Both the position numbers and the translations under genes were made by a program. Below are positions 18,459 through 26,934 of a stretch of DNA of 64,000 nt, one piece after another. The stretch's first letter is position 1. The number at the start of each line of letters is the position of its first letter. The stretch covers positions 5,146,001 to 5,210,000 of the forward strand of contig NZ_OZ239981.1 in the NCBI RefSeq assembly GCF_965196975.1, in the 5' to 3' direction. The stretch comes from Endozoicomonas sp965196975. Lineage in GTDB: Bacteria; Pseudomonadota; Gammaproteobacteria; Pseudomonadales; Endozoicomonadaceae. The notes below the pieces were generated by a model. That model made no database searches. It saw nothing but the letters and a program-made list of their open reading frames with translations, and was not told the origin of the DNA.

Positions 18459-18476
18459 TTTGGTTTGACCAATTTT
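18459..18476. promoter_or_regulatory. Putative GntR/FadR-type operator of uidBA
   Basis: The perfect palindrome TTGGT-TTG-ACCAA resembles operators of FadR-subfamily GntR regulators (TGGTCNGACCA) and E. coli UxuR/ExuR sites (TTGGTATACCAA). It lies about 155 bp upstream of the uidB start. A similar site is at 25454-25470. Confidence 0.55.
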
Positions 18477-18602
18477 GTTGTTGGTCTTTGTTGATGCTGT
18501 GGCTATTTTTTATCTTTTTTTGTAGGATTTTTAAAGAAAAAAACGCTTAAGTCAAATATTGCAGGTAATAATACTTCACTTGTCGTTGATCAATTTTTGC
18601 GC

Positions 18603-18621
18603 TTTTTGGTATAACAGATTT
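18603..18621 (+). promoter_or_regulatory. Putative UxuR-like operator / -10 region of uxuB copy 1
   Basis: The 11-mer TTGGTATAACA recurs exactly upstream of dctP (25709) and uxaC (26873). The left part matches the UxuR/ExuR half-site TTGGTAT, and TATAAC could serve as a -10 hexamer. Confidence 0.55.
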
Positions 18622-18893
18622 CGAGTGATGTATTTATGGTCAGGTTAGAGGTCAATCAGTAGCCATAATGTTTTCCTGAAATTGTTTTTTAAGCATCGAC
18701 TGTCTTTTAATTCGAATAACAGTGTTTGCTGTGTAGTTCGTGTCCTGTGAAGCAGGCCGATGGTAAGTATTATTGTAATGTCACTGAACTTACATTTACG
18801 AAAAAGAGATACACTGGTTATCTCTGTGGTGAAAATAAAAAGATCATCAGGCGCATAATGTTTGCGAACCTGTTGAAAGCCGAAGTGAATGAA

Positions 18894-20384
18894 ATGACTA
18901 ATAAGCTTTCTCTATTCGAGAACCAGATCAAAAAAATAGCGGCCAGGGACTATGACTGTGCCGAGCTGACGACCGGTATTGTTCATATTGGCCTCGGGGC
19001 TTTTCATCGTGCTCATCAGGCACTCTATACTCATGAAACCATTGCTGCTACCGGTGAATTCCACTGGGGAATCTGTGCTGCCAGTATTAATAGTAATCCG
19101 CCGCTGGCTCAGGAACTGCAGGCTCAGGGCAACGTTTACACCGTTACTGAGATCAACCCGGATGGTTCCCGGACTGTGAAACTGGTAACAGCCCTTATCC
19201 GATCGCTGGCAGCAAAAGACGACCGAAGACCACTGCTGGACATTATGTCTGCAGAGACCACACGCATTGTCTCTCTCACCATTACCGAAAAAGGTTACTG
19301 CCTGAACCCGGCCACCGGTGAACTGATGGTCGATAACGCTCTGATTGCCCATGACCTGGAAAACACTCGAAACCCAAAGACGGCGCTGGGGTTGATTGTT
19401 GCCGCACTGGTGCAGCGCAAGGCAAAGGGCATGCTGCCATTCACGGTATTAAGCTGTGACAACGTGCCGGACAACGGCAAACGTGCGCGGGCAGCGGTCA
19501 TTCAGATGGCAGAAGCGATGGATGCAGAGCTTGCAGCCTGGATTCGTGAAGAAGTGGCCTTCCCATGCACCATGGTTGACCGCATCGTACCGGCCATGAC
19601 GGAAGAAAGCTTTGCCGATGTCCAGTCTTACCTGGGCGTTGAAGACAAAGGTGCCATTGTGACCGAAGCCTACCGCCAGTGGGTGATTGAAGATCACTTC
19701 ACCATGGGGCGTCCTGAGTGGGACAAGGTAGACGGCGCGATGTTCGTATCCGATGTACAGCCTTACGAAGAGATGAAGCTGCGCATGCTCAATGGCAGTC
19801 ACTCCATTCTGGCTTACCTTGGCTATCTTGCCGGTTATGAAACCATTGATGCCTGCATGCAGGATGAACAGTTTGTGAAAGTGACCCGTCACTACATGAA
19901 CAATGAAGCAGCAGTCACCCTGGAAATGCCAGAACCCACTGATTTTGCCAGCTACGCCGAGAAACTGATTGAGCGCTTTACCAACCCGGGCCTGAAACAC
20001 AGAACCTGGCAGATTGCCATGGATGGATCCCAGAAGGTACCACAGCGCTGGTTGAACGCCGCAAGAACACTGCTGGCGGAAGAGAAGGCATTTGCTGCCA
20101 TTGCACTGGGTATTGGTGGCTGGATGCACTACGTCTCTGGCACGGATGAGCAGGGCAATGCAATTGACGTCCGTGATCCGATGGCTGAACAGCTGAAGGC
20201 CGTTGCCATTGAGCATCAGGGCGAGCCTGCGCAGCTGGTGAAGGCTTTCCTGTCACTGGATGCAGTGTTCGATCCTTCCCTTGCGGCGAATGAGCGTTTT
20301 GTAGAAGCGGTAACCCACGCCTACAACACCATTCGTGAGCAGGGTGCCAAACAGGCGGTCGCTCTGCTGGCTGAAACTATTTAA
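18894..20384 (+). CDS. uxuB: D-mannonate oxidoreductase / fructuronate reductase, copy 1
   Basis: 496 residues of the mannitol-dehydrogenase (long-chain polyol dehydrogenase) family. It reduces fructuronate to D-mannonate with NAD(H). The N-terminal Rossmann segment TGIVHIGLGAFHRAHQ and the conserved PFTVLSCDNVPDNGKRARA and FPCTMVDRIVP blocks are present, with the catalytic-region LRMLNGSHS. I chose ATG 18894 because MTNKLSLFENQ leads straight into the family N-terminus; 18858 is possible. It is nearly identical to the second copy (28368-29846) over the C-terminal 400 residues but differs clearly near the N-terminus (NSNPPLAQ against FGGQELVQ). It has its own leader with a putative UxuR site. 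Confidence 0.92.
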   Translation: MTNKLSLFENQIKKIAARDYDCAELTTGIVHIGLGAFHRAHQALYTHETIAATGEFHWGICAASINSNPPLAQELQAQGNVYTVTEINPDGSRTVKLVTALIRSLAAKDDRRPLLDIMSAETTRIVSLTITEKGYCLNPATGELMVDNALIAHDLENTRNPKTALGLIVAALVQRKAKGMLPFTVLSCDNVPDNGKRARAAVIQMAEAMDAELAAWIREEVAFPCTMVDRIVPAMTEESFADVQSYLGVEDKGAIVTEAYRQWVIEDHFTMGRPEWDKVDGAMFVSDVQPYEEMKLRMLNGSHSILAYLGYLAGYETIDACMQDEQFVKVTRHYMNNEAAVTLEMPEPTDFASYAEKLIERFTNPGLKHRTWQIAMDGSQKVPQRWLNAARTLLAEEKAFAAIALGIGGWMHYVSGTDEQGNAIDVRDPMAEQLKAVAIEHQGEPAQLVKAFLSLDAVFDPSLAANERFVEAVTHAYNTIREQGAKQAVALLAETI

Positions 20385-20396
20385 ACGACATATTTT

Positions 20397-20431
20397 GCCT
20401 CCTTCCGTAAACAGTGAAACCGGATGGAGGC
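20397..20431 (+). terminator. Hairpin after uxuB copy 1
   Basis: GCCTCCTTCCG pairs imperfectly with CGGATGGAGGC. The same structure follows the second uxuB at 29859-29893, showing that the duplication extends past the stop codon. There is no strong T tract. Confidence 0.5.
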
Positions 20432-20470
20432 AGTGTGATGGTTTGTTCACCTGGAAATAACCATGAATGA

Positions 20471-20992
20471 CTACTTTCCAGGTTCAACTCCATGCAAACC
20501 TGTTGATGTTTGAGTCTTGAACAATTGATAGATGGTAATGCTGTTAGTAACCACAAATGTCGCTTCAATCAGGCTGCCGCCAATGGACCCGGTTAACAGG
20601 TTGTGAACGAGCCAGCAGCAGGAGTTCAACAGTATCAGCGATCGTAGTGGAATGCCTCTTGTGGAAAACAGGGCCCAGGTGGCAATGGCTGAACCAACAA
20701 TGGTAGGTATCTCATACCACTGCTCAACATTGGGAAAGGTAAGGCCGATAAGCAGGGCGATGAAAATGGCCATCAGGACTTTTGATTGACTCTTAACTGA
20801 TGCATAGCTGCGCAGGCCATTAATAACCGCACCTATTGCAGCCACTGTCGCACCCATCAGAAAAAAGTGCAGTGCCATCACAAAGCAGTAGCCAGTCATT
20901 TGATAGCGGAACTTCACGTCATCTTTTTGCCAGAAGGCCATGATGCCGATCAGGAAGGCGAATCCACCAACAAGTTGGGCAATAAACATCAC
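20471..20992 (-). CDS. YgjV-family inner-membrane protein
   Basis: 173 residues with about five hydrophobic segments (FIAQLVGGFAFLIGIMAFW, GYCFVMALHFFLMGATVAAI, VLMAIFIALLIGLTF and others). The FxxQKxDxxFRYQM pattern and the LHFFLMGATVAAIGAVINGL followed by RSY are typical of the YgjV family, whose E. coli member lies near the exu/uxa genes. The function of the family is unknown. It is convergent with uxuB and lies within the hexuronate region. Confidence 0.8.
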   Translation of the reverse strand: MMFIAQLVGGFAFLIGIMAFWQKDDVKFRYQMTGYCFVMALHFFLMGATVAAIGAVINGLRSYASVKSQSKVLMAIFIALLIGLTFPNVEQWYEIPTIVGSAIATWALFSTRGIPLRSLILLNSCCWLVHNLLTGSIGGSLIEATFVVTNSITIYQLFKTQTSTGLHGVEPGK

Positions 20993-21130
20993 TGTTTCTC
21001 TTTGAATGATCAGCTTGTTGGTTTGCAGGGCAATGTCAGGCTGATGGAATACTAATAATTAAATGTTAATTGTCGTTTATTATGCAGGCAGGGTTTATCG
21101 ATTGAATACGTGGTATTTCTACGAAGATAA

Positions 21131-21150
21131 GAGAAGCCATAAGGCTTCTC
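21131..21150. terminator. Hairpin downstream of the GH3 gene
   Basis: GAGAAGCC and GGCTTCTC form a perfect 8-bp stem with a 4-base loop, 14 bp past the GH3 stop. The T tract is weak. Confidence 0.5.
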
Positions 21151-21163
21151 TCATTAAGGGGTA

Positions 21164-23269
21164 TCAATGACTCGTTTCAGCGTTGGCTTCATAACTTAAG
21201 CCATGGCCGAATGGGAACAGGGTATCTTCTTCAGCATATCCCGGAGCATCCGGTGCCTGGTCAACAATGGCACGCGCATTGTTTGCCAGAGATATTGGCA
21301 GTTTGCCCTGAGGATTAAACTGTCCTGAGACAACATCCATAATCGCAGGATCCGTTACGCCATAGGTGGCGAGAATCGCTCCGGCATTTTTCATGCCGCT
21401 GGCATCATCCAGAACAAACGGGTAGCGGAAGTAGATGGAGAGGATGGTGTTCTCAGCGCCTACTTCATTCATGACCGCTTGAATATCAGCAAGGCTGGGA
21501 GAGATTTTCCAGGAATGTTTGCCAACCATATCCGAGAATGCTAGGTAGTCCAGTTCATCCGGGTTCGCGCCTCCAAAATACAGGTTCGGGTCGGCACCTT
21601 CATTGCTGACACTGACACGGATCAGTGCATAGTCAGCGCTGTTTGCTGCGGGTCTCTGCTCACTTTGTTCAGCATCATAGCTGCCATCAATTACGCTAAA
21701 GCCCCACTGTGGGTCACCAGCGACAGCTGCATCCATTCCCATGGTGTAAAGCGTGGTTGGGGTTGCAACTGGTTCCGGCAATGGCAGCGTTTGATTCTGG
21801 TTTTGCAGAAGAACAATGGACTTTCGCTGGGCAAGGTCGGCTTTCTTCTGAAGCTCCTTGCTGGCAATCAGTGTTTCAGCATGGTCTGGATCAACATAGG
21901 GGTTCTCGAAAAGGCCAAGTTCGAACTGTTCTTTCAGCAGACGCTTAACGGAAAGGTCTATCCGTTCTTCAGCAACCAGCATCTTGTCAACCAGTCCTTT
22001 GATGGTGGCATTTTCATGGAAGCCTGACAGGACATCTGTACCTGCATCAATTGAGAGAACAATCTGTTCTTCAACGGTCAGGTCTTCAAGTCCCCAGGCC
22101 CGGTCACCAATAATGCCAGTATCAGAATTGACGTATCCGGTGAAGCCCAGTTCACCCCGCAGCAGGTCGGAAACTATCCCTTTTGAAAAGGCCATGCCGA
22201 CGTCTCTCGGCTGATCTTCGCCTTCCAGTTGAATGCCATAACCCTGATCAACTGGAATACCGTAGTAAGGCATGATGGAGGTGGCGCCAGCATCAATCGC
22301 AGCCTTGAAAGGTTTCATATGGTAGTCAAACATGCCGGCAGGATAGATCTGGTTTTTGCCAAAATCATAATGGGGATCAGCACCACCTTCCTGTGGGCCA
22401 CCGCCAGGGAAGTGCTTGATGGTCAGGGCTACACTGTCTTTATCCAGGCGTTTACCCTGGAGGCCTTCAACAATGGAGTAAAGAATGTTTGAGGCCAGGA
22501 CCGCGTCTTCCGTAAAGGTTTCATGCACACGGTACCAGCGGGGTTCAGTGGCGAGATCCATCATGTAACCATACATGCTGCGAATACCCACTGCCGTCCA
22601 TTCAGAACGCATGGTTTCCGCAAACTCTTTGATTAATTCCATATCGCCAGTTGCCGCAAGACCAGCCTCTTTTGGCCAGCTGGAGAATGAACCTGCGGAG
22701 ACGTTAATTCCGGCTCTGGCATCAGGGTCAATATGGTTTCGGGCGTTGGATTTGAACAGTAAAGGAATACCCAGTCGTGTTTCTTCTGCCAGCTGTTGTA
22801 CCTGGTTCATAAACTCGGCAGCTTCTCTGGCGGTAATCTGAGCCCCCGCCATTGGACTGCCATTTCCGTCACTGGGCTGTGGGTTATCGACAATCGCGTT
22901 GCGGAAAATGAAACGGGTCATTTTCTCCTGTTCAATGTATTGATAGGCCAGGTTTGATACATCACCACCAAAGTCGGCATTTAATGTATCAATCAGCAAC
23001 ATCCCTGATTTCTCTTCCAGTGTCATTCGACTGGTCAGATCTTCTGCCCGCTCCGTACTTGAGAGCCGCCAGTCTTCATAAGGTTCCAGAGTGCCATTGT
23101 TATTAGAGTCTTTAAAGGAATAGCCGGATACAGAGAGTAATGGTTTCGTTTGAGTGGATATTGCCGGTTGGGTAAAGCTCTGGCTGTTGTCATCATTGCT
23201 GTCAGAATCACAGCCGGCCAGCGCAATGGCGAATGCCAAAGGCGCAACTCTTAAAAGAGTGTGTTTCAT
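21164..23269 (-). CDS. GH3-family beta-glycosidase, lipoprotein
   Basis: 701 residues. The N-terminus is a lipoprotein signal (LAFAIALAGCDSDSND, lipobox LAGC), so it is lipid-anchored in the envelope, probably outer membrane since no Asp follows the Cys directly at +1... the residue at +2 is Asp, which in enterics favours inner-membrane retention. GH3 blocks: EEKSGMLLIDT, IKHFPGGGPQEGG, GATSIMPYYGIPVDQGYG, and GFTGYVNSDTGIIGD with the likely nucleophilic Asp. The C-terminal GH3 domain ends in LFPFGHGLSYE. It could release sugars or uronic acids from host or algal glycans for the neighbouring pathway; the linkage specificity cannot be read from sequence. Confidence 0.88.
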   Translation of the reverse strand: MKHTLLRVAPLAFAIALAGCDSDSNDDNSQSFTQPAISTQTKPLLSVSGYSFKDSNNNGTLEPYEDWRLSSTERAEDLTSRMTLEEKSGMLLIDTLNADFGGDVSNLAYQYIEQEKMTRFIFRNAIVDNPQPSDGNGSPMAGAQITAREAAEFMNQVQQLAEETRLGIPLLFKSNARNHIDPDARAGINVSAGSFSSWPKEAGLAATGDMELIKEFAETMRSEWTAVGIRSMYGYMMDLATEPRWYRVHETFTEDAVLASNILYSIVEGLQGKRLDKDSVALTIKHFPGGGPQEGGADPHYDFGKNQIYPAGMFDYHMKPFKAAIDAGATSIMPYYGIPVDQGYGIQLEGEDQPRDVGMAFSKGIVSDLLRGELGFTGYVNSDTGIIGDRAWGLEDLTVEEQIVLSIDAGTDVLSGFHENATIKGLVDKMLVAEERIDLSVKRLLKEQFELGLFENPYVDPDHAETLIASKELQKKADLAQRKSIVLLQNQNQTLPLPEPVATPTTLYTMGMDAAVAGDPQWGFSVIDGSYDAEQSEQRPAANSADYALIRVSVSNEGADPNLYFGGANPDELDYLAFSDMVGKHSWKISPSLADIQAVMNEVGAENTILSIYFRYPFVLDDASGMKNAGAILATYGVTDPAIMDVVSGQFNPQGKLPISLANNARAIVDQAPDAPGYAEEDTLFPFGHGLSYEANAETSH

Positions 23270-23457
23270 GTTTTCCCCCGGTTAATCGACTTGCTTTGGT
23301 TTTTAACGGATTTCAAAAATTGAATAAAAAACGACTGTGCTTTCTTTTTTGATTAATCTGTTTTGGAGCTGATTTGATTTTTATTGTTATGGATACGTAC
23401 TTTATTTAATGAGTACCTTTTTGATTAATTAACTGACGTTGATCATATTCATCGCTA

Positions 23458-23497
23458 ATTGATTGCAGAACCTCCCAAAGGAGATCCTGCAGTCAAT
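23458..23497 (-). terminator. Imperfect hairpin after dctM
   Basis: On the minus strand ATTGACTGCAGGATCTCC pairs with GGAGGTTCTGCAATCAAT around a 4-base loop, directly past the dctM stop. Confidence 0.55.
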
Positions 23498-23505
23498 GAC
23501 AATAA

Positions 23506-24804
23506 TTAGAAGCCAAACATGCGTGGCAGTATCAGGCTGATGTCTGGAATGAAGGTAACCAGCAGCAGGGTGATAAAGAGCACTGCATAGAAAGGCAGGA
23601 TGTTTTTAATGGCATCAGAAATCTGGACGCCACTGACCGAACAGCCCACAAACAGAGCGCTGCCTACCGGTGGTGTACAGATACCGATACAGAGGTTGAA
23701 GGTCATCATGATGCCGAAGTGAATTGGATCAATGCCCAGCTCCAGCGCTACTGGCAGCAGGATTGGGGTAAAAATCAGCATGGCCGGTGTCATGTCCATA
23801 AAGGTACCCACTAGCAGCAGGATCAGGGTGATGGTCAGCATGATGACGGTTGGGTTATCCGACAGTGCCAGCAGTGCATCAGACACCATATAAGGAATGT
23901 CAGCATTGGTCATGGCCCAGGACATGCCCATGGAAGCACCGATCAGCAGAAGGACGATGGCGGTGGTGATGGCAGAGTCCAGAATGATTTTTGGCAGGTC
24001 TTTCAATGACACTTCTTTATAAAAGAAAATGGCCAGTACCAGCGTATAGACGACCGCAATACCTGAAGCTTCTGTTGCAGTGAAGATACCACCAATAATG
24101 CCACCCATGATCAGGAATACCAGGAACAGGCTTGGTACCGCTTCCCAGGTGACTTTCAGAAACTGTCGGAAAGTAGGACGGGCTTCTACCGGGTAACCAC
24201 GACGCTTGGCAATAATGCCGGCAACGGTCATGATGCCGAGTCCCATCAGGATACCTGGCAGGTAACCGGCCAGGAACAGGGCTGCAATGGAAGTACCGCC
24301 ACTGACCAGAGAGTAAACGATTAGGGTGTTACTGGGGGGAATCAGCAGACCCGTTGGACAGGAGGCAATATTCACTGCTGAAGAATAAGCCGGATCGTAG
24401 CCCTTGCTCTTCTGAATAGGCGACATTACACCTCCAATGGCCGCCGCAGAAGCCACCGCAGAACCGGAGATGGCACCAAACAGCATATTGGCCATTACGT
24501 TACAGTGGGCCAGAGACCCTGGCAGGCGGCCGGTAAGAATCTGGGCAAAGTTGATAAGACGGGATGCGATACCGCCATTATTCATAATGTTGCCCGCCAG
24601 AATAAAGAAAGGAATGGCCAGCAGGGCAAAGTTATCAAGACCGGTTGCCATCTTCTGGGCAATAACGGCAATGGCAGGTTCAAAAGGCAGTGCCAGCAGT
24701 ATGGATGCAAGGCTGGACAGGGCAATAGCAAAAGAGATGGGCACACCTAATGCCAGCAGGACGGCGAAGGTGCCAAACAGGGCAAGTATTGAAAGCCAAT
24801 CCAC
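23506..24804 (-). CDS. dctM: TRAP transporter large permease (DctM family)
   Basis: 432 residues with about 12 hydrophobic segments. It has the DctM pattern of GVPISFAIALSS, LLAIPFFILAGNIMNNGGIA, SAVASAAAIGGVMSPIQKSKGYDP and CIGICTPPVGSALFVGCSVS. It catalyses sodium-coupled uptake together with DctQ and the binding protein encoded by the divergent gene at 25765. It is downstream of dctQ with a 120-bp gap. The gene context (uxaC, uxuAB, kdgK, eda) points to a hexuronate as substrate. Confidence 0.93.
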   Translation of the reverse strand: MDWLSILALFGTFAVLLALGVPISFAIALSSLASILLALPFEPAIAVIAQKMATGLDNFALLAIPFFILAGNIMNNGGIASRLINFAQILTGRLPGSLAHCNVMANMLFGAISGSAVASAAAIGGVMSPIQKSKGYDPAYSSAVNIASCPTGLLIPPSNTLIVYSLVSGGTSIAALFLAGYLPGILMGLGIMTVAGIIAKRRGYPVEARPTFRQFLKVTWEAVPSLFLVFLIMGGIIGGIFTATEASGIAVVYTLVLAIFFYKEVSLKDLPKIILDSAITTAIVLLLIGASMGMSWAMTNADIPYMVSDALLALSDNPTVIMLTITLILLLVGTFMDMTPAMLIFTPILLPVALELGIDPIHFGIMMTFNLCIGICTPPVGSALFVGCSVSGVQISDAIKNILPFYAVLFITLLLVTFIPDISLILPRMFGF

Positions 24805-24924
24805 GATGTTTCTCCAGTTTTTATGATAATGCCGGGACTCTTGATACCCGCATTGTTCAGTGATCAGGGCCAGCGTGATGAGACGCTGAAAAGCTGCTTA
24901 ATACGATTCAGAGTTGTTCATCCA

Positions 24925-25407
24925 TCAGGCATCAGCCGTGCCACGGAGGAGATTCATGATGCTGAGAACGCTGTAAAAAAGAATCAGTGCGCCAGATACT
25001 GGGATCGCCAGATAGACAAGGCCCATAGGCATACCGAGTGCTGGAGATACCTGCCCCATGGCGAGTACTTTCAGGAACAGTTTGCCGCCGCCGTAAATCA
25101 TGATGACCGAAGCGAACAGGATGGTAGTGGCTTCAATGAACAGCTCGGAGATGCGTTTGCGTGTACCGGTCAGGTTCATGGTCAGCAGGTCAATAGCGAG
25201 GTGTTTTTTCTGGCCGGAAGTGTAGGCCGCACCGATCAGGCCGGTCCACATGAAAAGGTATCGGGCAAGTTCATCGGTGATGGTGCTTGGATCACCCAAC
25301 AGGTATCGACTTAACACCTGCCATACCACGCAGGCAACCAACGAGCACGATAATAGAATCACCAGGCCTGCTAATGACCTGTTTACAACATTAATGAGAG
25401 CTTGCAT
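24925..25407 (-). CDS. dctQ: TRAP transporter small permease (DctQ family)
   Basis: 160 residues with four hydrophobic helices. It has the family pattern CVVWQVLSRYLLGDPSTITDELARYLFMWTGLIGAAYT (the SRY..T.E..R...W block), then KKHLAIDLL. First gene of the minus-strand dctQM pair, divergent from dctP. A palindrome TGGTCTGACCA lies 47-57 bp upstream of its start. Confidence 0.9.
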   Translation of the reverse strand: MQALINVVNRSLAGLVILLSCSLVACVVWQVLSRYLLGDPSTITDELARYLFMWTGLIGAAYTSGQKKHLAIDLLTMNLTGTRKRISELFIEATTILFASVIMIYGGGKLFLKVLAMGQVSPALGMPMGLVYLAIPVSGALILFYSVLSIMNLLRGTADA

Positions 25408-25764
25408 GACAGCTTTCTACCTGTTTCCTGTCCACTTGCCCGGGATAAGGCAAACTGGTCTGACCAATATTGAGTGTGGCGCTATGATAGGAGAGAGTTA
25501 CTGTCGTCTTGTTGATGCAGATCAAAGAGATGGGTATTGCAGAAAGGCTCTTTTATTTCAGTGTATTGCTGTATTTTTGTGCGCGGGGCTCCTTGTGTGG
25601 CAAGTCATCCCGGTTTATTTGATATTGGTCAACCTATTGGAAAATATCACAGAGATTTACAACTTCTGTCTTTTATTGGATGGTCCGACTGAGATAGCCT
25701 ACCACTCATTGGTATAACAACTGCTTTGCCCCATTTCTTAAAAACAGCAAAAAGGTTATCTCAA
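25408..25764. promoter_or_regulatory. Divergent dctQM / dctP control region
   Basis: 357 bp. It contains ACTGGTCTGACCAATAT (25454-25470, FadR-type palindrome near dctQ), a TTGGTCAACC half-site near 25625, and TTGGTATAACA (25709-25719) 46 bp before the dctP ATG. I see no gene. Confidence 0.6.
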
Positions 25765-26745
25765 ATGGCAATCAATAAGCTGGTTAGTAGTATCGTCGCT
25801 ACCGCCGTACTGGCCTGCAGTGCTTCTGTATCTGCCGCTACCCTGAAGTTGAGTCATAACCATGACCGGAATCACCCGGTGCATGAAGCTATGCAGTTCA
25901 TGGCCAAGCGTGCCAAAGAGCTCAGCGGTGGTTCCCTGAAGGTCCGCATCTATCCTGATGCCACCCTGGGTACACAGCGTGAGTCTACAGAGCTGCTGCA
26001 GATTGGCGCTCTGGACATGGTCAAGTCCAATGCCAGTGAGCTAGAGTCCTTTGAGTCCACCTACTCTGCATTCAATATGCCTTACCTGTTCCGGGATAGA
26101 GACCACTTCTATCAGGTGACCATGGGTGAAATCGGTGAAAAAATCCTGGCCTCTTCTGAAGATAAAGGCTTTATTGGTCTGACGTATTACGATGCCGGTT
26201 CCCGTAACTTCTACGCAGCGAAGCCGATTCAGTCCCCTGCGGACCTCAAAGGCATGAAAGTACGTGTTCAGCCAAGCCCGACAGCGGTCAGCATGGTTCA
26301 GCATATGGGTGCATCCCCAACCCCTCTGGCATACGGTGAACTGTATACCGCACTGGACCAGGGTGTTGTGGATTCTGCAGAAAACAACATCACCTCCTTT
26401 GTGACCAGCCGTCATGGTGAAGTGGCCAAGCAGTTCAGCTTCAGCGAACACGCCATGATTCCCGACGTACTGGTCATCAGCAAAATTTCCTGGGACAAGC
26501 TGAGTGCTGACGAACAGAAAGCTCTGAAGCAGGCGGCTCTTGAATCTTCCATGGAGATGAAAGACCTGTGGGCTGAGGCAGAAGACAAGAATCGCAAATA
26601 CGCAGAAGAAAAGATGGGTGTTACCTTTATGTCTATCGACAAGACACCTTTCGTAAAATCTGTTGAGCCGATGTACGTAGAACTGAAGAAAAACAATGCA
26701 GAGCTGTCTGCCATTGTTGAAGAAATCCGCAAAGCGGGCGCTTGA
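25765..26745 (+). CDS. dctP: TRAP transporter periplasmic binding protein (DctP family)
   Basis: 326 residues from the ATG at 25765, which starts a clean signal peptide (MAINKLVSSIVATAVLACSA, cleavage after SVSAA). Upstream in-frame ATG 25726 would put 13 extra residues before it. DctP features: GTQRESTELLQIGALDM, the carboxylate-binding arginine in GMKVRVQPSPTAVSMV, and the asparagine in VDSAENNITSF. Known glucuronate/galacturonate TRAP binding proteins share this pattern. A terminator follows at 26763. Confidence 0.92.
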   Translation: MAINKLVSSIVATAVLACSASVSAATLKLSHNHDRNHPVHEAMQFMAKRAKELSGGSLKVRIYPDATLGTQRESTELLQIGALDMVKSNASELESFESTYSAFNMPYLFRDRDHFYQVTMGEIGEKILASSEDKGFIGLTYYDAGSRNFYAAKPIQSPADLKGMKVRVQPSPTAVSMVQHMGASPTPLAYGELYTALDQGVVDSAENNITSFVTSRHGEVAKQFSFSEHAMIPDVLVISKISWDKLSADEQKALKQAALESSMEMKDLWAEAEDKNRKYAEEKMGVTFMSIDKTPFVKSVEPMYVELKKNNAELSAIVEEIRKAGA

Positions 26746-26762
26746 TTCGCTCTCTTACATTG

Positions 26763-26796
26763 AAAAAAGGGCCGCTATTTGGTGGCCCTTTTTTTA
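26763..26796 (+). terminator. Rho-independent terminator after dctP
   Basis: AAAAAAGGGCC pairs with GGCCCTTTTTT across a loop of about 11 bases and ends in a T7 tract, 18 bp past the stop. Confidence 0.9.
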
Positions 26797-26870
26797 TGGC
26801 GTTTGCAAAACTGCGCTAAATCAAAATCTTATCATCATTCTATGAAAATAGGTTGATCCAATTTTCCTGA

Positions 26871-26890
26871 TTTTGGTATAACAGGTTTGC
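26871..26890 (+). promoter_or_regulatory. Putative UxuR-like operator / -10 region of the uxaC operon
   Basis: TTGGTATAACAGGTTTGC lies about 50 bp upstream of the uxaC ATG. The first 11 bases are shared exactly with the sites before uxuB copy 1 and dctP. Confidence 0.55.
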
Positions 26891-26934
26891 AGAGATATGT
26901 TCGTCATTAACCCATCGATCAGTCAGCAGCCATT

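Larger units (their letters stand above)
18306..18893. other. Divergent control region between uidBA and uxuB
   Basis: This 588-bp AT-rich region holds the TTGGTTTGACCAA palindrome (18460-18472) on the uidB side and TTGGTATAACA (18606-18616) on the uxuB side. I see no gene. An in-frame upstream extension of uxuB to 18726 exists but encodes sequence unrelated to the family. Confidence 0.6.

Noticed and set aside
18726..18893. N-terminal extension of uxuB copy 1
   Set aside because: The 56 extra residues do not resemble the family or copy 2, and the better start is 18894.
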